64,000 bases of DNA from Paraflavitalea sp. CAU 1676 (GCF_029223285.1 NZ_JARHUJ010000001.1:1116001-1180000), one strand, 5' to 3'; positions 1 to 9,401 are shown, numbered from the stretch's first letter. Made by a program: numbers and translations. Notes: generated by a model from the letters alone, not told the origin.

Positions 1-411
1 CAGGAAGGCGTTAGCCTTTTCATCGTAGTACTGTTCCGATTCTTTTTCCTCGAATAGCCCATCATCGTACAGCTTCTTGAAGAATGCGGCCGCTGTTTCG
101 TGGTGGATCTTGTTGGAGGTACGGGAATAGATATCGAAGGAGATGCCCATTTGTTCGAAGGTATCTCCCATCAGTTTATGGTATTTATCTACTACAGCTT
201 GCGGTGTAGTGCCTTCGCGCATGGCGCGGATCTGGATAGGCACTCCATGTTCATCACTGCCACAGATAAATTTGATGTCTTTTTTGCGGGCACGCTGAAA
301 GCGTACATAAATGTCGGCCGGAAGGTAACAACCTGCCAGGTGCCCGATATGAATGGGCCCATTGGCGTAAGGAAGTGCGGCGGTTACCAGGTATCTCTTA
401 AAGTCTGTCAT
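1..411 (-). CDS. metG: Methionyl-tRNA synthetase, N-terminal part (cut by window edge)
   Basis: Charges tRNA-Met with methionine in the cytoplasm. The first 137 codons are present; the rest lies beyond the left edge. Translating the minus strand from the ATG at 409-411 gives [20 protein letters not shown] followed by the class I signature HIGH ([17 protein letters not shown]) and the GSDEHG segment that is characteristic of MetRS and lines the methionine site. The reading frame is open to base 1. The start is well placed because the family normally begins about 10 residues before the [11 protein letters not shown] motif. A gap of about 160 bases separates it from the next minus-strand gene upstream in coordinates of the ECF operon, so it is probably its own unit or follows that operon. 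Confidence 0.95.
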   Translation of the reverse strand, partial: MTDFKRYLVTAALPYANGPIHIGHLAGCYLPADIYVRFQRARKKDIKFICGSDEHGVPIQIRAMREGTTPQAVVDKYHKLMGDTFEQMGISFDIYSRTSNKIHHETAAAFFKKLYDDGLFEEKESEQYYDEKANAFL

Positions 412-573
412 TGTCAAATCGTCTTTTACTGCTTAATTACGGGCATGTCAGCCGCTGGCTGTCGTTGATTGCCGCAAATGTCTGCAAAAATAGCTATTTG
501 ACGGAGAACCCGGAAATGGGGCTGCCGGATGGCAGCCCCTGTTTGTTTTTTGCTATAGGAAGGCGGTGATGCG

Positions 574-2640
574 TTAGGGAAGCACCTTGGCCAGGTCTTG
601 CAGGTTTTGTCTGAATTGGTCGGGCGATGTTTCTCTAAAGGCCAGCTGTCCGATCGCTTCACGTCCGGTGTTGAGCTCCTGCACGCAGGCCATCACTTTT
701 CCGTTTTTGATGCCAATGCATACAACTTTCACCGGCTCATCTTTGGGCACGCGGCCAAATTCTATCTTGTTACCATCATAAGCGCCCCTTAAGATGGATT
801 TGTAACGGGTGAATACCAGGTGTGAGACCATTGTGCCGGGTTCAAATCCTTCACCCGCTTTAAAGGTGAACAGGATTTTCGGGCCTTCTACATTGTTGAA
901 CTTATCGCAATTGTACCAGCCGAGCCCGGTGATGGGGAAGCTGTATTTGTTCATGAGCTCGCGGCGCTGGTTCTGTCGTTCATCTTCCTGGCGCAGTTGT
1001 GTCAACACTTGCAGACTGTCTTCGGTGGTAAGCAGTTTTTTACGCAATGCCTGCCGGAAGGTCATGTATACTGAGTCGCCGGCGATCGAGGCAACATCTT
1101 CTCTCGAATTGTAATTGGCGACGGGCGCTACCAGTACCCGCCTGATCTTTATTTTGTCGTAATAGTAATTGGAGTGCGCCCTGATCTTTTCTTTCATCTC
1201 CTGATCGGAGTATTTACAATTTTTAGAAACATAGAACCAGGCCTTTATTTTATTGGAGTGACGCACCAGATAAGGATCTCCGAAAGGATTGAATACCCTG
1301 ATCTGCCGGTTGAGCAGGTCATCAAATCCTGGCCTTTGCCCCATGGCTACCCAATCGATTTCTCCATTTTCATCGGCTTCTTTCTTCAGAAACCGGATGG
1401 TGTCGATCATGCGGTTGTCCATGAATTTTGCCTGGAAGGCATTTTTGATACTGCTGCGGGTGCCTTTGAACAGCTGCATATCGGGATCAACTGTAGGAGT
1501 AGGCATTTGCAGGTTGATCTGTTTGCCGGGCGCAATGTTCACTTTTTCGCCATTTACCTGTGCTTCGACATATACCATACCACCGGAGATCAATTGTTGG
1601 TCGCCGGCTGTGGTGGAGAGTTTGGCCGCGATCATATCGTCGTACGAATAGTATTCTTTAAGTACAATGGTCACTATTTCATTCCTGATCTCGCCTTTCC
1701 GGTTGGCAAAGGCGTTGGCGGGGATGATAAGCCGGGTACCCTGCTGACCAGTGATGGTGGCTTCCTGGCTTACGTGGTAGTTATAGCGTTGTGCCGGCTT
1801 ATCGATTTGTTTGTAAAACTGATTCAGTTTCTCCCTTGCCTGCGCGGGGGTGAGCTTGATCACTTCGGTAAGTTCGGTTCCTGAGCTGGCGGTGGGGCCC
1901 GACCCTGTACCGAGGTTTAGCTTTACTACAGGTGAATTATTTTGTGCATCGACAGGCTTTTCGCTACCTGCGACATAGCTGTTTTGCCCGGTCGATGGCT
2001 GCGTGATACGGCCAGGATCCGCTATGGCCAATGCGTTGTGGAGGCCGGTATTATCGGTGGTTTTGTGATGGGTTGTTGTAGAGTTTATCGGTTTGGAAGT
2101 GTTGTGCTGCGCCCTGTCGGCCGGTTGTGATGGCCGGGGCAGTGGCTTCTCTGAAGGCTTTGGCGTTATCGCCCTTTTTACAGGGGCAGATTGCGTGGGC
2201 CTCGGATGACCGTTGCCGCTGCTTGCCGGTAGGGTTGGTTTTACCGCCTTTCTAACTGTGGTTGGTATTTCCTTCTTTTTCTCCAGCAACCTTGGCCGGG
2301 GCATCTGGGTATCGGCTGGCTGCGTAGTTGCCAGTTGCTGCCTGCTGCCAGATGTAGTGGTTGATTTGGCGGCCAGCGTTTTGCCGGTGGCCATCTTCTT
2401 TTTGGAAGGTAGGGTGGTAATGGCTACCAGTGTCATTACGGTTACCACGGTAAATCCGCCCAGGTACTTGACAATGCGGCGTGTCGACAGCATACGGAAG
2501 CCTTTGGGGGCAGGGGGCAGTCCGGGCGTCAACAGCGCTTTCATCTGTTCCCAGCCGGCTCCGGGATCGCCGGAATCGTGCTGGTACTCCTCTTCCTTCT
2601 TACGGAAGAAGTCGTCTATATGTTGATGTTCAGATCGCAT
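574..2640 (-). CDS. Single-pass membrane protein encoded with an ECF sigma factor
   Basis: 688 residues with an unusual layout: about 50 charged cytoplasmic residues, one hydrophobic segment near residues 56-75, then a long Thr/Pro/Lys-rich linker (about 80-260) and a large extracytoplasmic domain. It overlaps the ECF sigma gene by 11 bases, so the pair is translationally coupled. Position and topology (short inside N-terminus, one membrane span, large outside domain) are those of an anti-sigma factor or sensor partner, but I see no HxxxCxxC zinc anti-sigma motif and no FecR domain, so the anti-sigma role is inferred from context only. The C-terminal part contains a possible beta-rich region (YNYHVSQEATITGQQGTRL onward) of the kind found in uncharacterised Bacteroidota envelope proteins. 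I do not recognise a named family. Confidence 0.75.
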   Translation of the reverse strand: MRSEHQHIDDFFRKKEEEYQHDSGDPGAGWEQMKALLTPGLPPAPKGFRMLSTRRIVKYLGGFTVVTVMTLVAITTLPSKKKMATGKTLAAKSTTTSGSRQQLATTQPADTQMPRPRLLEKKKEIPTTVRKAVKPTLPASSGNGHPRPTQSAPVKRAITPKPSEKPLPRPSQPADRAQHNTSKPINSTTTHHKTTDNTGLHNALAIADPGRITQPSTGQNSYVAGSEKPVDAQNNSPVVKLNLGTGSGPTASSGTELTEVIKLTPAQAREKLNQFYKQIDKPAQRYNYHVSQEATITGQQGTRLIIPANAFANRKGEIRNEIVTIVLKEYYSYDDMIAAKLSTTAGDQQLISGGMVYVEAQVNGEKVNIAPGKQINLQMPTPTVDPDMQLFKGTRSSIKNAFQAKFMDNRMIDTIRFLKKEADENGEIDWVAMGQRPGFDDLLNRQIRVFNPFGDPYLVRHSNKIKAWFYVSKNCKYSDQEMKEKIRAHSNYYYDKIKIRRVLVAPVANYNSREDVASIAGDSVYMTFRQALRKKLLTTEDSLQVLTQLRQEDERQNQRRELMNKYSFPITGLGWYNCDKFNNVEGPKILFTFKAGEGFEPGTMVSHLVFTRYKSILRGAYDGNKIEFGRVPKDEPVKVVCIGIKNGKVMACVQELNTGREAIGQLAFRETSPDQFRQNLQDLAKVLP

Positions 2641-3190
2641 TTGAGTAGATTTCTTTATTCAATAATGTATCCAGTTTGTGTTTTAAAAGTCGCCTGGCTT
2701 CATTGAGATGCCATTTGGAAGTGCCTGCTGCTATGCCTAACAGCTGGCCTACTTCTTCATGTTTAAATCCTTCCAGTACATACAAATTGAAGACGAGGGC
2801 GGTATTACGGGGCAGCTCCTGCAGGAGGCGCATGACGTCGTTGGCAGATAACCGGTTGTAGATATCCGGGTCGATCGAGTTGTTGTCGCCCGATACGATC
2901 TCTAATGGCTGATGATTGAATTTGGCCTGGCGGCGGCATTGATCGATACAGGTATTCACCATAATGCGGCGTACCCATCCCATCCAATCGCCCCGGCCTT
3001 CGTATTGATGCAGGGTGTTGAAGACTTTCAGCATGCCTTCGTTGAACAGAGAGGCTGCTTCATCGGCGTCCCGGGCATAACGGGCACATAGCTTGATCAT
3101 GCCCGGATAACAAGCTTTGTAAAGGGCCTCCTGGCTCTTTGGATCTTGTTTTTTGCAGCCTTCTATGATATCATCCCGGTTTGTTAGCAC
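2630..3190 (-). CDS. RNA polymerase sigma-70 factor, ECF subfamily
   Basis: 186 residues, the usual ECF size. Region 2 is visible around residues 25-90 (ALYKACYPGMIKLCARYARD, then DEAASLFNEGMLKVFNTL, and the -10-binding RGDWMGWVRRIMVNTCID). Region 4 lies at about 115-175 (LPRNTALVFNLYVLEGFKHEEVGQ, then GTSKWHLNEARRLLK helix-turn-helix). It directs transcription of a small stress or envelope regulon. The 11-base overlap with the downstream membrane-protein gene indicates a sigma/partner operon in which the membrane protein probably controls it. The ATG at 3188-3190 fits the family N-terminus. Confidence 0.93.
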   Translation of the reverse strand: MLTNRDDIIEGCKKQDPKSQEALYKACYPGMIKLCARYARDADEAASLFNEGMLKVFNTLHQYEGRGDWMGWVRRIMVNTCIDQCRRQAKFNHQPLEIVSGDNNSIDPDIYNRLSANDVMRLLQELPRNTALVFNLYVLEGFKHEEVGQLLGIAAGTSKWHLNEARRLLKHKLDTLLNKEIYSNAI

Positions 3191-3312
3191 GATTGGTTTG
3201 TATAGGTGGTGACTGTATCTGATTGCTCTGCCACACGGATGCCGGTACTCTATCTATTGACGTAAGGAGAGATGTGAAAGGTTGGGGAATCTGCCAAATT
3301 TGCCTGAATAAC

Positions 3313-3350
3313 ATAAAAAAGGCCCGGCGTGCAGGCCGGACCTTCTTTTT
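3313..3350 (-). terminator. Rho-independent terminator of the beta-barrel gene
   Basis: Read on the minus strand, GGTCCGGCC-TGCAC-GCCGGGCC is followed by six T residues. It lies about 30 bases after the stop of the gene at 3383-4252 and separates it from the ECF operon. Confidence 0.85.
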
Positions 3351-3382
3351 ATCGTGTAAGCTGATGGTGCTTTGCCAACAGC

Positions 3383-4252
3383 TTATTCTGCTTTTGTTTC
3401 GGGCGTTACCGGGATATGCCGGGCAAATTCTTTATTGTGCTTGCCGGTAGGTATGGTAAAGCCGAGGTTCAGGATGAGCTCATAAGTACCAAAAGCCTGA
3501 CGGGCCCTTCCTTCATATACTTTAAGGTTGCTGTAGCGGGCATAGTCGACCTTCTGGGCGAACTCGATGTAAGCGTAGCGGAAGGCGGTGAGGCGGAATG
3601 CAGTTTCAATGCCGGTATTCCAACCGCCGATCTGAAAGCCGGGCTCATTCTTCTGACCGAAAAGGCTGTTCTCTACGTGGGGAATAACAGGGCCTACACC
3701 GGCCTTGGCCAGGAGGTCGAGCTTAAGGTTATTAGCGGGGCCGGGCTTTATCAGCTTGAATTTCTTCACCAGGTTGAACAGGAGAAAATTGGCGCCATTG
3801 TTCAGGTAGTAGTAGGAACCTTCTTTTTCGGAAAATTCACGTGTTCCGTTTATTTTCTGACCATTGAGGTTGCCTTTAACGGTTACCTGCTGGCCGTCTG
3901 TGATGATGTATTTGGTGTGGTCGAAGTTGATCTCGATAGCGAGGTCCTGCTTTTCGTTGAAGAAGTAACCCAACCGGTAATTGTACTGGGGGATGGTCAT
4001 GGCTTTGGAGAAAAGTCCTTCATCCCAGCCCGGATGATCGTGTGCCCTGACGTTTACCAGTTTGTAATCGTTGCCGAGTGAAGGCTGCTTTACATGGAGG
4101 GTAGAGCGGGTGTACCATTCGGTGTTGTAGCCCCAGCTCAGGTAAAAACTTCCGTTCTTTACAAATGACCAGTACCCTTTCTCCTGGGCGGTAACGGATG
4201 TTGTAAAAAAGGATAACAGACCAATGATCGCGATACAATATTTCCTTGCCAT
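3383..4252 (-). CDS. Outer-membrane beta-barrel protein, uncharacterised
   Basis: 289 residues. A classical signal peptide ends near residue 22 (IGLLSFFTTSVTAQ). The mature protein has alternating hydrophobic/aromatic strands such as GSFYLSWGYNTEWY, YNYRLGYFFNEKQDLAIEINFDHTK and a terminal strand YELILNLGFTIP, consistent with a small outer-membrane barrel. The His- and Asp-rich stretch VRAHDHPGWDEGLF near residue 70 recurs in Bacteroidota barrel proteins I cannot name. It is monocistronic with its own terminator. Function, substrate and partners are unknown; the barrel assignment is from pattern only. Confidence 0.75.
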   Translation of the reverse strand: MARKYCIAIIGLLSFFTTSVTAQEKGYWSFVKNGSFYLSWGYNTEWYTRSTLHVKQPSLGNDYKLVNVRAHDHPGWDEGLFSKAMTIPQYNYRLGYFFNEKQDLAIEINFDHTKYIITDGQQVTVKGNLNGQKINGTREFSEKEGSYYYLNNGANFLLFNLVKKFKLIKPGPANNLKLDLLAKAGVGPVIPHVENSLFGQKNEPGFQIGGWNTGIETAFRLTAFRYAYIEFAQKVDYARYSNLKVYEGRARQAFGTYELILNLGFTIPTGKHNKEFARHIPVTPETKAE

Positions 4253-4524
4253 AGTTCTAACTATTCCTTGCTAAAAGGTTTCGGTTTGCGGCCGCAAAGC
4301 TACATGAAAACTGTTAATGGAAAACAGCATTAACGGCTTAATTGCAATGAGCCGGTTTAAATAGGTGTTTATTTGAATATGGCAAGCAATGAGCAATAAC
4401 AACCAACTGGATGAATTGTTTTAAATTATTTTTCAGATTGTAAATTGTAGCTTTCCTTGCAGGGATAGGCGCTGTCATCTCAACGGTCAAGACCCAATGG
4501 GGTGCCTGTCATAAAACAAGATTC

Positions 4525-5550
4525 ATGAACCGAAAGCGATTTCTGTCTTCCATGCTGGCCGGTGGCACTTTGTTGCCCGGGATACCGGCTGCGGCCTCTT
4601 ATAGTTATCCAGATTATACTAAGAAACCCATCATTCCGCCCTACCTGAAGCCGGGGGATACCATCGGCATTACCTGTCCGGCGGGTTACATCACCCTCAA
4701 GGAAATTGAGCCAGCGATGGAGCAAATGAAAAGCTGGGGTTACACGATTAAGGTGGGCTCCACGGTAGGCAAACGTGATTTTACTTTTGGGGGCAGTGAT
4801 GCCGAACGGGCCGAAGACTTTCAGCAAATGATCAATGACCCGGGCGTGAAGGCTATTATGTGTGCCAGGGGCGGCTATGGCTTTGTGCGGATCGTGGACC
4901 GGCTCGATTTTTCGAGATTGGTTACGAAACCGAAATGGATTATCGGTTTCAGTGATATAACCGTATTACACGGTCATCTTAACCGTAACTATGGTATTGC
5001 TTCCATTCATTCAAAAATGTGCAACAGTTTTCCGGAAGACTGGACCAAGGCCGATCCTATACAGATGGACACCATTCTGTCTATCCGCAAGGCATTGTCG
5101 GGCGAAACGATGAAATATACAACCACGCCTACTGCCTTCAATAAATTGGGTACTGTAAGCGGTGTGCTGGTAGGTGGCAATCTCAAGACGATCGAAACAT
5201 TGGCAGGGAGTAAGTCGGACCTGAATACAGCTGGCAAGATCCTCTTTGTGGAAGATACCGGCGAGTACCTGTACAGCATTGACCGTATGTTCTGGAACCT
5301 GGCGCGCACCGGTAAACTGGAAGACCTGAAGGGGCTGATCGTGGGTGGCTTCAAAGTAAAGCCCGATGATCCGGGTGAAGAATTTGGCCGCACGGTGCAG
5401 GACATCGTGTTGGAAAAAGTTTCCCGCTACGATTTCCCGGTATGTTTCGATTTCCCGGTAGGTCACCAAAAGAACAATTTTGCGCTGAAGTGCGGCGTGG
5501 TGCATCAGCTAACCGTAGACGCAACTTCCGTGAGCCTTGTTGAAAAATGA
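4525..5550 (+). CDS. LD-carboxypeptidase (peptidase S66), exported paralogue
   Basis: 341 residues. S66 serine peptidases remove the terminal D-Ala from murein tetrapeptides during peptidoglycan recycling. The family markers are all visible: PGDTIGITCPAG at 43-54, ARGGYG at 114-119, the nucleophile in GFSDITVLH (Ser143), an acidic motif VEDTGEYLY (Glu243/Glu247) and the catalytic histidine in FPVGHQKNN (His314). Unlike its downstream neighbour it has an N-terminal extension, MNRKRFLSSMLAGGTLLPG, followed by a small-residue cleavage-like site, which looks like a signal sequence (RKRF is Tat-like but lacks the twin Arg-Arg pair). This suggests periplasmic rather than cytoplasmic action. The gap to the second copy is 28 bases, so they are co-transcribed. 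Confidence 0.9.
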   Translation: MNRKRFLSSMLAGGTLLPGIPAAASYSYPDYTKKPIIPPYLKPGDTIGITCPAGYITLKEIEPAMEQMKSWGYTIKVGSTVGKRDFTFGGSDAERAEDFQQMINDPGVKAIMCARGGYGFVRIVDRLDFSRLVTKPKWIIGFSDITVLHGHLNRNYGIASIHSKMCNSFPEDWTKADPIQMDTILSIRKALSGETMKYTTTPTAFNKLGTVSGVLVGGNLKTIETLAGSKSDLNTAGKILFVEDTGEYLYSIDRMFWNLARTGKLEDLKGLIVGGFKVKPDDPGEEFGRTVQDIVLEKVSRYDFPVCFDFPVGHQKNNFALKCGVVHQLTVDATSVSLVEK

Positions 5551-5578
5551 CCTCCTCTATCCTTAACTTGCAACCAGT

Positions 5579-6487
5579 ATGATAAAAACTCCTCCTTATT
5601 TATTGCCGGGCGATACGATCGGCATCACGTGCCCGGCGGGTTTTATGGCTGCGGAAAAGGCGCAAACCTGCATAGAAGTGCTTCAGCAATGGGGCTACAA
5701 AGTAAAGGTGGGCAAAACGCTGGGCAGCGATAGCACTAACTATTTCTCGGGTACTGATGAGGAGCGTCTCCACGATTTCCAGGTCATGCTGGATGATGAA
5801 GAGGTGAAGGCGATCCTCTGCGGGCGGGGTGGATATGGCATGGGCAGGATCATTGACCAGGTTAGTTTCAAATCCTTCAAAAAGAACCCCAAGTGGATCA
5901 TCGGGTTTAGTGATATCACCGTTTTGCATGCGCACCTTTACAGCAACTATGGCATCGCCTCTATGCATGCACCTATGGCCGCGGCATTTAATGACGATGG
6001 CTATAAGAACGAGTATGTGCAATCGTTAAAGCAGGCCCTTGAAGGAAAAACGGCCAGGTATCATGGCGAAGGGCACGAGTTCAACCAGAAGGGCGAGGCC
6101 ATCGGTGAACTGGTGGGTGGCAACTTATCTTTACTGGCTCATATAATAGGCACGCCTTCCGATATAAAGACCAAAGGACGCATCCTTTTCCTGGAAGATA
6201 TTGGAGAATACATGTACAATGTAGATCGTATGCTGTACCAGCTCAAACGGAGCGGTAAGCTCGATAAGCTCGCCGGCCTGATCATCGGTGGTTTTACGGA
6301 TAACAAGGATACCGAACGCCCCTTCGGCAAAACGATCTACGAGATCATTCACGACATTGTTAAAGACTACGATTATCCCATCTGTTTCAATTTCCCGGTA
6401 AGTCACGAAAAAGAAAACTATGCCCTCAAAGTGGGGGTAGGGTACAAACTGAAAGTGACCAAGCACAAAGTGACCCTCGAAGAATAA
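5579..6487 (+). CDS. LD-carboxypeptidase (peptidase S66), cytoplasmic-type paralogue
   Basis: 302 residues and no signal peptide; it starts almost directly at the S66 core (LLPGDTIGITCPAG). Catalytic positions are intact: Ser111 in GFSDITVLH, Glu206/Glu210 in LEDIGEYMY and His276 in FPVSHEKEN. It shares long identical stretches with the gene 28 bases upstream, showing a tandem duplication followed by a change in export. The expected role is cleavage of L,D bonds in recycled murein tetrapeptides in the cytoplasm (established for LdcA). No obvious terminator follows within 100 bases. Confidence 0.92.
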   Translation: MIKTPPYLLPGDTIGITCPAGFMAAEKAQTCIEVLQQWGYKVKVGKTLGSDSTNYFSGTDEERLHDFQVMLDDEEVKAILCGRGGYGMGRIIDQVSFKSFKKNPKWIIGFSDITVLHAHLYSNYGIASMHAPMAAAFNDDGYKNEYVQSLKQALEGKTARYHGEGHEFNQKGEAIGELVGGNLSLLAHIIGTPSDIKTKGRILFLEDIGEYMYNVDRMLYQLKRSGKLDKLAGLIIGGFTDNKDTERPFGKTIYEIIHDIVKDYDYPICFNFPVSHEKENYALKVGVGYKLKVTKHKVTLEE

Positions 6488-6772
6488 AAAATTGGGCATA
6501 CCAGACCATTCCGATATGCCCCCCATTGTGTGTAATCTATATTGCCGATCGTTTCAGCTAACGCAGTTTTGTTGAACTCCCATTGGCAGCAGGGGGGACT
6601 TCCCGGTGTGCCTGCTGCTTTGTAAATCCTTTCAACGCAGTATACTTACAGTCTTCGTATTCTGCCCGTAAACCCGGTTTGCCGTGATTCCTGACTTTGT
6701 TATACAAAACTTCGTTTATTTTGCCAATAAATCCAATTGATTAAACCTATTCAATCATAGACAGAACCTATT

Positions 6773-7708
6773 ATGACCTTTGTTCAACTGGAATATGTGG
6801 TAGCGGTGGATACCTGCCGGCATTTTGCCATGGCGGCCGGCCGGTGTTATGTGACGCAGCCAACGCTGAGTATGCAGATCCAAAAGCTGGAAGAAGAGCT
6901 GGGGGTTAAGATATTCGACCGCAGCAAGCAGCCCGTGGTGCCCACCGAAGCGGGGGTAGAGATCATTGAACAGGCCCGCAAGATACTGGCTGAGAAGAAC
7001 GTGATCCAGGAGATTGTCCAGAATAAGAAGGGCATCCTTACGGGTGAACTTCGCATTGGCATCATACCAACGCTGGCACCCTACCTGTTGCCTTTGTTTG
7101 TACAGGGCTTTGCCAAGAAGTACCCGCAAGTAAAGTTGGTGGTGCAGGAGATGCTGACTGAATATATCATCACCCGGTTGCGCGAAGGACGCATCGATGT
7201 GGGTATTGTAGTAACGCCCCTGCAGGAAAAAGGGATCAAGGAACATGTGATGTTCTACGAAGAGTTGCTGGCCTATGTGGCGAAGAAAAATGTAGCTTAT
7301 AAAAAGACCTATGTACTGGCGCAGGATATAGACCCCGAAAAGCTTTGGCTGATGGAGGAGGGGCACTGTTTCCGCTCGCAGATCGTAAACCTTTGCGAGC
7401 TGCGCAAGTCCAGTGAAATGAGTTCGCATTTTGAATACGAAGCCGGGAGCATCGAGGCCCTGCGCCGCATGGTGGAATTGAACGATGGCATTACCATCCT
7501 CCCCGAGCTCACGACCCTCGATATGGACAATAAGCGTTTACAACTGATACGTCATTTTCAAAAGCCCGCACCCATGCGGGAGGTTAGTCTCGTTGTACAC
7601 CGTGATTTTGTGAAGAAGCGCCTCATCGAAGTGCTGAAAGAGGAAATACTTGCCAGTATTCCCGATAAAGTGCGGAAGAACAAAAGCGCCAATGTGGTAC
7701 CCATTTAG
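6773..7708 (+). CDS. oxyR: LysR-type peroxide sensor OxyR
   Basis: 311 residues. The N-terminal winged HTH is at 1-60 (FVQLEYVVAVDTCRHFAMAA, then TQPTLSMQIQKLEEELG). The effector domain carries the redox pair in GHCFRSQIVNLC, at Cys199 and Cys208, the same spacing and numbering as the peroxide-reactive disulfide of E. coli OxyR. That makes OxyR a much better assignment than a generic LysR regulator. It would activate peroxide-defence genes when the cysteines oxidise. The neighbours are not obvious targets; the gene stands alone, with 285 bases upstream and a convergent hydrolase gene 2 bases downstream. Confidence 0.93.
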   Translation: MTFVQLEYVVAVDTCRHFAMAAGRCYVTQPTLSMQIQKLEEELGVKIFDRSKQPVVPTEAGVEIIEQARKILAEKNVIQEIVQNKKGILTGELRIGIIPTLAPYLLPLFVQGFAKKYPQVKLVVQEMLTEYIITRLREGRIDVGIVVTPLQEKGIKEHVMFYEELLAYVAKKNVAYKKTYVLAQDIDPEKLWLMEEGHCFRSQIVNLCELRKSSEMSSHFEYEAGSIEALRRMVELNDGITILPELTTLDMDNKRLQLIRHFQKPAPMREVSLVVHRDFVKKRLIEVLKEEILASIPDKVRKNKSANVVPI

Positions 7709-7710
7709 GA

Positions 7711-8517
7711 TTACTTACTCAATAAGGAATCCATCTTCTGCTGGTATTGCGGATAATCGCCCAGGTTATTGTGACTGCCGTCTTCAATGGTAATAAATTC
7801 ATCGCCTGTTTTTAGGAAAGGCTTCAGTCGGCTGCCGTTGCTGTAGCGGATCACACCATCGTTTGTTCCATGAAAAATGGTGATGGGGTCGGTTACCTGT
7901 TGTATGTATTGCCAGGTGGGGACCTTTAGCCATATCAGCCGCTCTACCGGGTAAATGGGAAAGTAGGTGCCGGCAATGGAAGGGAAACTATAATAAGGGG
8001 TTTCGAGTATGAGGCGTTTGCAATTGCGCACCGATGCCAGTTGAGTGGCAATGCCTGTCCCAAGTGAACGGCCATACAGTATAATGCTATCAGGTGCAAA
8101 GCGGGCGCGTGCCAGTTTGTAGAAAGTAAGCGCCCAATCGTACAATTCCTTTTCAGTGAACTTGCCGGTGCTTTTACCATAGCCGGGATAATCGATCATC
8201 CATACTTCATAGCCGTTTTTGGTAAATGTTGGCGCGTGATGCGCATAGCGGCTGATGTTCCGCATGTTGCCATGAAAATATAGTACAACTCCTTTCGGTG
8301 TTGAGTCGGTCGTGAACTGCACGATGTTTATATTAATCCCGGTCGTGTAGGGGATATTCACTTCTTTGTAGCGATCATGGAAATTGTAGTTGTAGTCGGC
8401 CGCTACCGTTTCGGGTTTGAACATGATCTTATCCTGCCCGTAATAAATACCAATGCCTATGAGGCAATAGAGCATAAGTACAATGCTGAGCCAGCGGGTA
8501 ATTTTCTTCTTCTTCAT
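7711..8517 (-). CDS. Alpha/beta hydrolase with N-terminal membrane anchor
   Basis: 268 residues. A hydrophobic segment at about 8-26 (WLSIVLMLYCLIGIGIYYG) anchors it to the membrane. The fold markers are FHGN at 81-84 (oxyanion region), GYGKSTGK at 112-119, the nucleophile elbow GRSLG with Ser151, Asp220 in HGTNDGVI and His249 in DGSHNN. The family includes BEM46/ABHD13-type hydrolases; the substrate is unknown. Its ATG directly follows the stop codon of the related gene at 8518-9360 (no spacer), so the two are a co-transcribed tandem duplicate. Confidence 0.88.
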   Translation of the reverse strand: MKKKKITRWLSIVLMLYCLIGIGIYYGQDKIMFKPETVAADYNYNFHDRYKEVNIPYTTGININIVQFTTDSTPKGVVLYFHGNMRNISRYAHHAPTFTKNGYEVWMIDYPGYGKSTGKFTEKELYDWALTFYKLARARFAPDSIILYGRSLGTGIATQLASVRNCKRLILETPYYSFPSIAGTYFPIYPVERLIWLKVPTWQYIQQVTDPITIFHGTNDGVIRYSNGSRLKPFLKTGDEFITIEDGSHNNLGDYPQYQQKMDSLLSK

Positions 8518-9360
8518 TTAGTATTTCAGGATGTCCCGGATAAAATTGTGGTATTCGGGAAACGAAGGTAAGTTATTATGCATTCCGCCATGAATACGGA
8601 TAAGGGTGATCTTGGAGGGATTGATCGCTTGCAGGTTCTCACTGTGGCGCAGGGGGATCAGCCAGTCCTTGGTGCCGTGAATAATGTAGGTGTGACAGTT
8701 TACATACCGTATCCATTTGTCGGTGCGCAGATGATAGCGGAGCACGTAGCGCACAGGCAATATGGGTAAAAAACGCTCTACCACCTTCCGGAAATTGTAG
8801 TAGGGGGCGTCGAGGATAAGGTAGCGCGGTTTGTTGTCGGCCGCTATTTTACAGGCAAAGCCGCTGCCGATGCTGCGGCCATACACGATGATATGATGTT
8901 CAGGATAGGTTTGGGTGAGGGTGGCATACACGAACTGCATATCGGCGAGCATTTCCTTTTCACTGCGTTTGCCGGTGCTTTTGCCAAAGCCGCGGTAGTC
9001 GACCATCACCACATCGTAATCGTAGCGGTAGAAGTCGCGTGCATATTTGGCCCAGCCTTTAATGCTGCGGGTATTGCCGTGAAAGTAAAGGATCAGTCCT
9101 TTGGGTTCCTTGCGGTAGAAATGAAGTCCGTTGATGCGTACGCCGGGTGCAATATCGAAGAACAGTTCGTGGAAAGGTACATCGAAGCGGAACTTGAAAT
9201 CGGCGGGCAGCCTTTCGGGCTTAAAAATAAAACGGTCCTGCAATAGCCAGGCGGCTGTAGTCAGTAAAGCAATGCCACCGAGTATGTACCAGATGAAATC
9301 GGGCAAGGCAGTATAATGTTTTGATTTGTCGTTGACGGGTTGCCTTCCCTGAAGATACAA
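8518..9360 (-). CDS. Alpha/beta hydrolase with N-terminal membrane anchor, paralogue
   Basis: 280 residues, same layout as the downstream copy: transmembrane segment about 22-40 (FIWYILGGIALLTTAAWLL), FHGN at 93-96, GFGKSTGK at 124-131, GRSIG elbow with Ser163, Asp232 in HGTKDWLI and His261 in HGGMHNN. All triad residues are present, so both copies should be active esterases or lipases facing the side opposite the N-terminus. Substrate not predictable. First gene of a two-gene unit; its stop is contiguous with the next start. Confidence 0.88.
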   Translation of the reverse strand: MYLQGRQPVNDKSKHYTALPDFIWYILGGIALLTTAAWLLQDRFIFKPERLPADFKFRFDVPFHELFFDIAPGVRINGLHFYRKEPKGLILYFHGNTRSIKGWAKYARDFYRYDYDVVMVDYRGFGKSTGKRSEKEMLADMQFVYATLTQTYPEHHIIVYGRSIGSGFACKIAADNKPRYLILDAPYYNFRKVVERFLPILPVRYVLRYHLRTDKWIRYVNCHTYIIHGTKDWLIPLRHSENLQAINPSKITLIRIHGGMHNNLPSFPEYHNFIRDILKY

Positions 9361-9401
9361 TAAAGCACTGAGCTTTGGGTGGTGCGTTTATGCTTACACT
9401 A

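Noticed and set aside
574-2640. FecR-type or zinc anti-sigma factor
   Set aside because: Neither the FecR domain nor the HxxxCxxC motif is present; only the context suggests sigma control.
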